This document shows, one piece after another, positions 6,064-6,607 of a DNA stretch of 6,607 nt. Numbering within the stretch: the stretch's first letter is position 1; each line of letters begins with the position of its first letter. Under the pieces are notes generated by a model. That model was not told the origin of the DNA and did no database searches. It saw only the letters and a program-made list of their open reading frames with translations. Source of the stretch: Bacteroidales bacterium. Lineage in GTDB: Bacteria; Bacteroidota; Bacteroidia; Bacteroidales; UBA3663. The DNA is taken from the NCBI GenBank assembly GCA_017632695.1, contig JAGBQS010000309.1, positions 1 to 6,607 on the forward strand, given 5' to 3'. The position numbers and the translations under genes are program-made.

Positions 6064-6607
6064 TTACAATACTACAGATGCCGGCGTACGACGGCAGTTG
6101 TAGTTTGATGACATGATTTGTCCGTAAGCTCCGGCACTGCGCAAGGCAAAGATATCGCCGCGCTGGGTAACAGGCAGCTTCTCATCGACGCCGAACACAT
6201 CCGAACTTTCGCAGATCGGGCCGACTACATCGTAAACATCCGTTGCAGCATCGGCTGCAGCCGAGAGATTCTGAATCTTATGATGCGCCTGATACAAGGC
6301 AGGACGGATCAGTTCGCTCATACCGGCATCCAGAATCACGAACTTCTTCTTCAGACCTTCCTTGACATACAGCACACGGGTAATCAGGCTTCCGCACTGG
6401 CATACTACCGAACGTCCCAGCTCAAAATGCAGTTCCTGTCCGGGACGCAGTTTCAGATGTTTGGAATAGTTGCTGAAGAACGATGCAAAATCAGTAATAG
6501 GATTGGCATCAGGATCGTCGTAATCGCACCCCAGACCGCCGCCCACATTGATGGTTTCCAAACGGATTCCGCGAGCCTCAACCATATTCTGCAAATCGTT
6601 GATGCGG
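6064..6607 (-). CDS. lysA: Diaminopimelate decarboxylase, C-terminal part (5' end outside window)
   Basis: LysA is a PLP enzyme that decarboxylates meso-diaminopimelate to L-lysine (EC 4.1.1.20), the last step of lysine synthesis, in the cytoplasm. The frame is open from the window edge to TAA at 6064, giving about 181 residues, roughly the C-terminal half of a ~390-residue enzyme. Visible motifs: the PLP-phosphate glycine loop GGGLG (6529-6543), HFELGRSVV (Arg at 6412-6414, substrate/PLP side), the catalytic CESSD (Cys at 6211-6213), and GAYGQIMSSNYN near the C-terminus (Tyr at 6124-6126, PLP contact). The PLP lysine lies in the missing N-terminal half. An internal TTG at 6594 is not a start; the upstream codons are in frame and conserved-looking. 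Ornithine decarboxylases of the same fold lack this exact C-terminal set, so the lysA assignment is strong. A terminator follows at once. Confidence 0.95.
   Translation of the reverse strand, partial: RINDLQNMVEARGIRLETINVGGGLGCDYDDPDANPITDFASFFSNYSKHLKLRPGQELHFELGRSVVCQCGSLITRVLYVKEGLKKKFVILDAGMSELIRPALYQAHHKIQNLSAAADAATDVYDVVGPICESSDVFGVDEKLPVTQRGDIFALRSAGAYGQIMSSNYNCRRTPASVVL

Overview
The window looks like chromosomal DNA from a member of the order Bacteroidales (Bacteroides, Phocaeicola or Prevotella type). Start codons lack clear Shine-Dalgarno sequences, the gene families are ones common in that group (DUF3737, MalY/PatB, a DUF3078 outer-membrane protein, and a LysA with an ELGRS motif), and the intergenic gaps are short and AT-rich. 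The genus is inferred from family resemblance, not measured.

Left half, plus strand (1-3569): four genes are packed head to tail and each overlaps the next. They are the C-terminal end of a beta-helix protein that resembles a GH28 pectinase (2-181), a DUF3737 beta-helix protein (168-1016), a MalY/PatB-type PLP-dependent C-S lyase or aminotransferase (995-2200), and a MATE-family efflux transporter (2190-3569). The overlaps are 14, 22 and 11 nt, so the four are almost certainly one transcript with coupled translation. The pairing of a PLP enzyme with an exporter suggests that a metabolite is made or cleaved and then exported. The substrate cannot be read from the sequence.

Middle (3570-3631): this is a 62-nt gap between converging genes. 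It holds a weak hairpin, a T7 tract, and a near-duplicate of the last bases of the regulator gene that follows.

Right half, minus strand (3632-6607), read from right to left: the C-terminal part of lysA (diaminopimelate decarboxylase, last step of lysine synthesis) ends at 6064 and is followed at once by a strong terminator hairpin (6015-6058). Next comes a DUF3078-type outer-membrane beta-barrel protein (5957-4365) with a signal peptide and an Asp/Ser/Leu hexapeptide repeat. After a 37-nt gap comes a Crp/Fnr-family regulator (4327-3632), which may be co-transcribed with the DUF3078 gene.

No tRNA, rRNA, CRISPR array, insertion sequence or phage gene was recognised. The region reads as ordinary core/accessory Bacteroidales chromosome. 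The most interesting items are the overlapping DUF3737-MalY-MATE cassette, the regular 20-residue rung structure of DUF3737, and the in-register hexapeptide linker of the DUF3078 protein.
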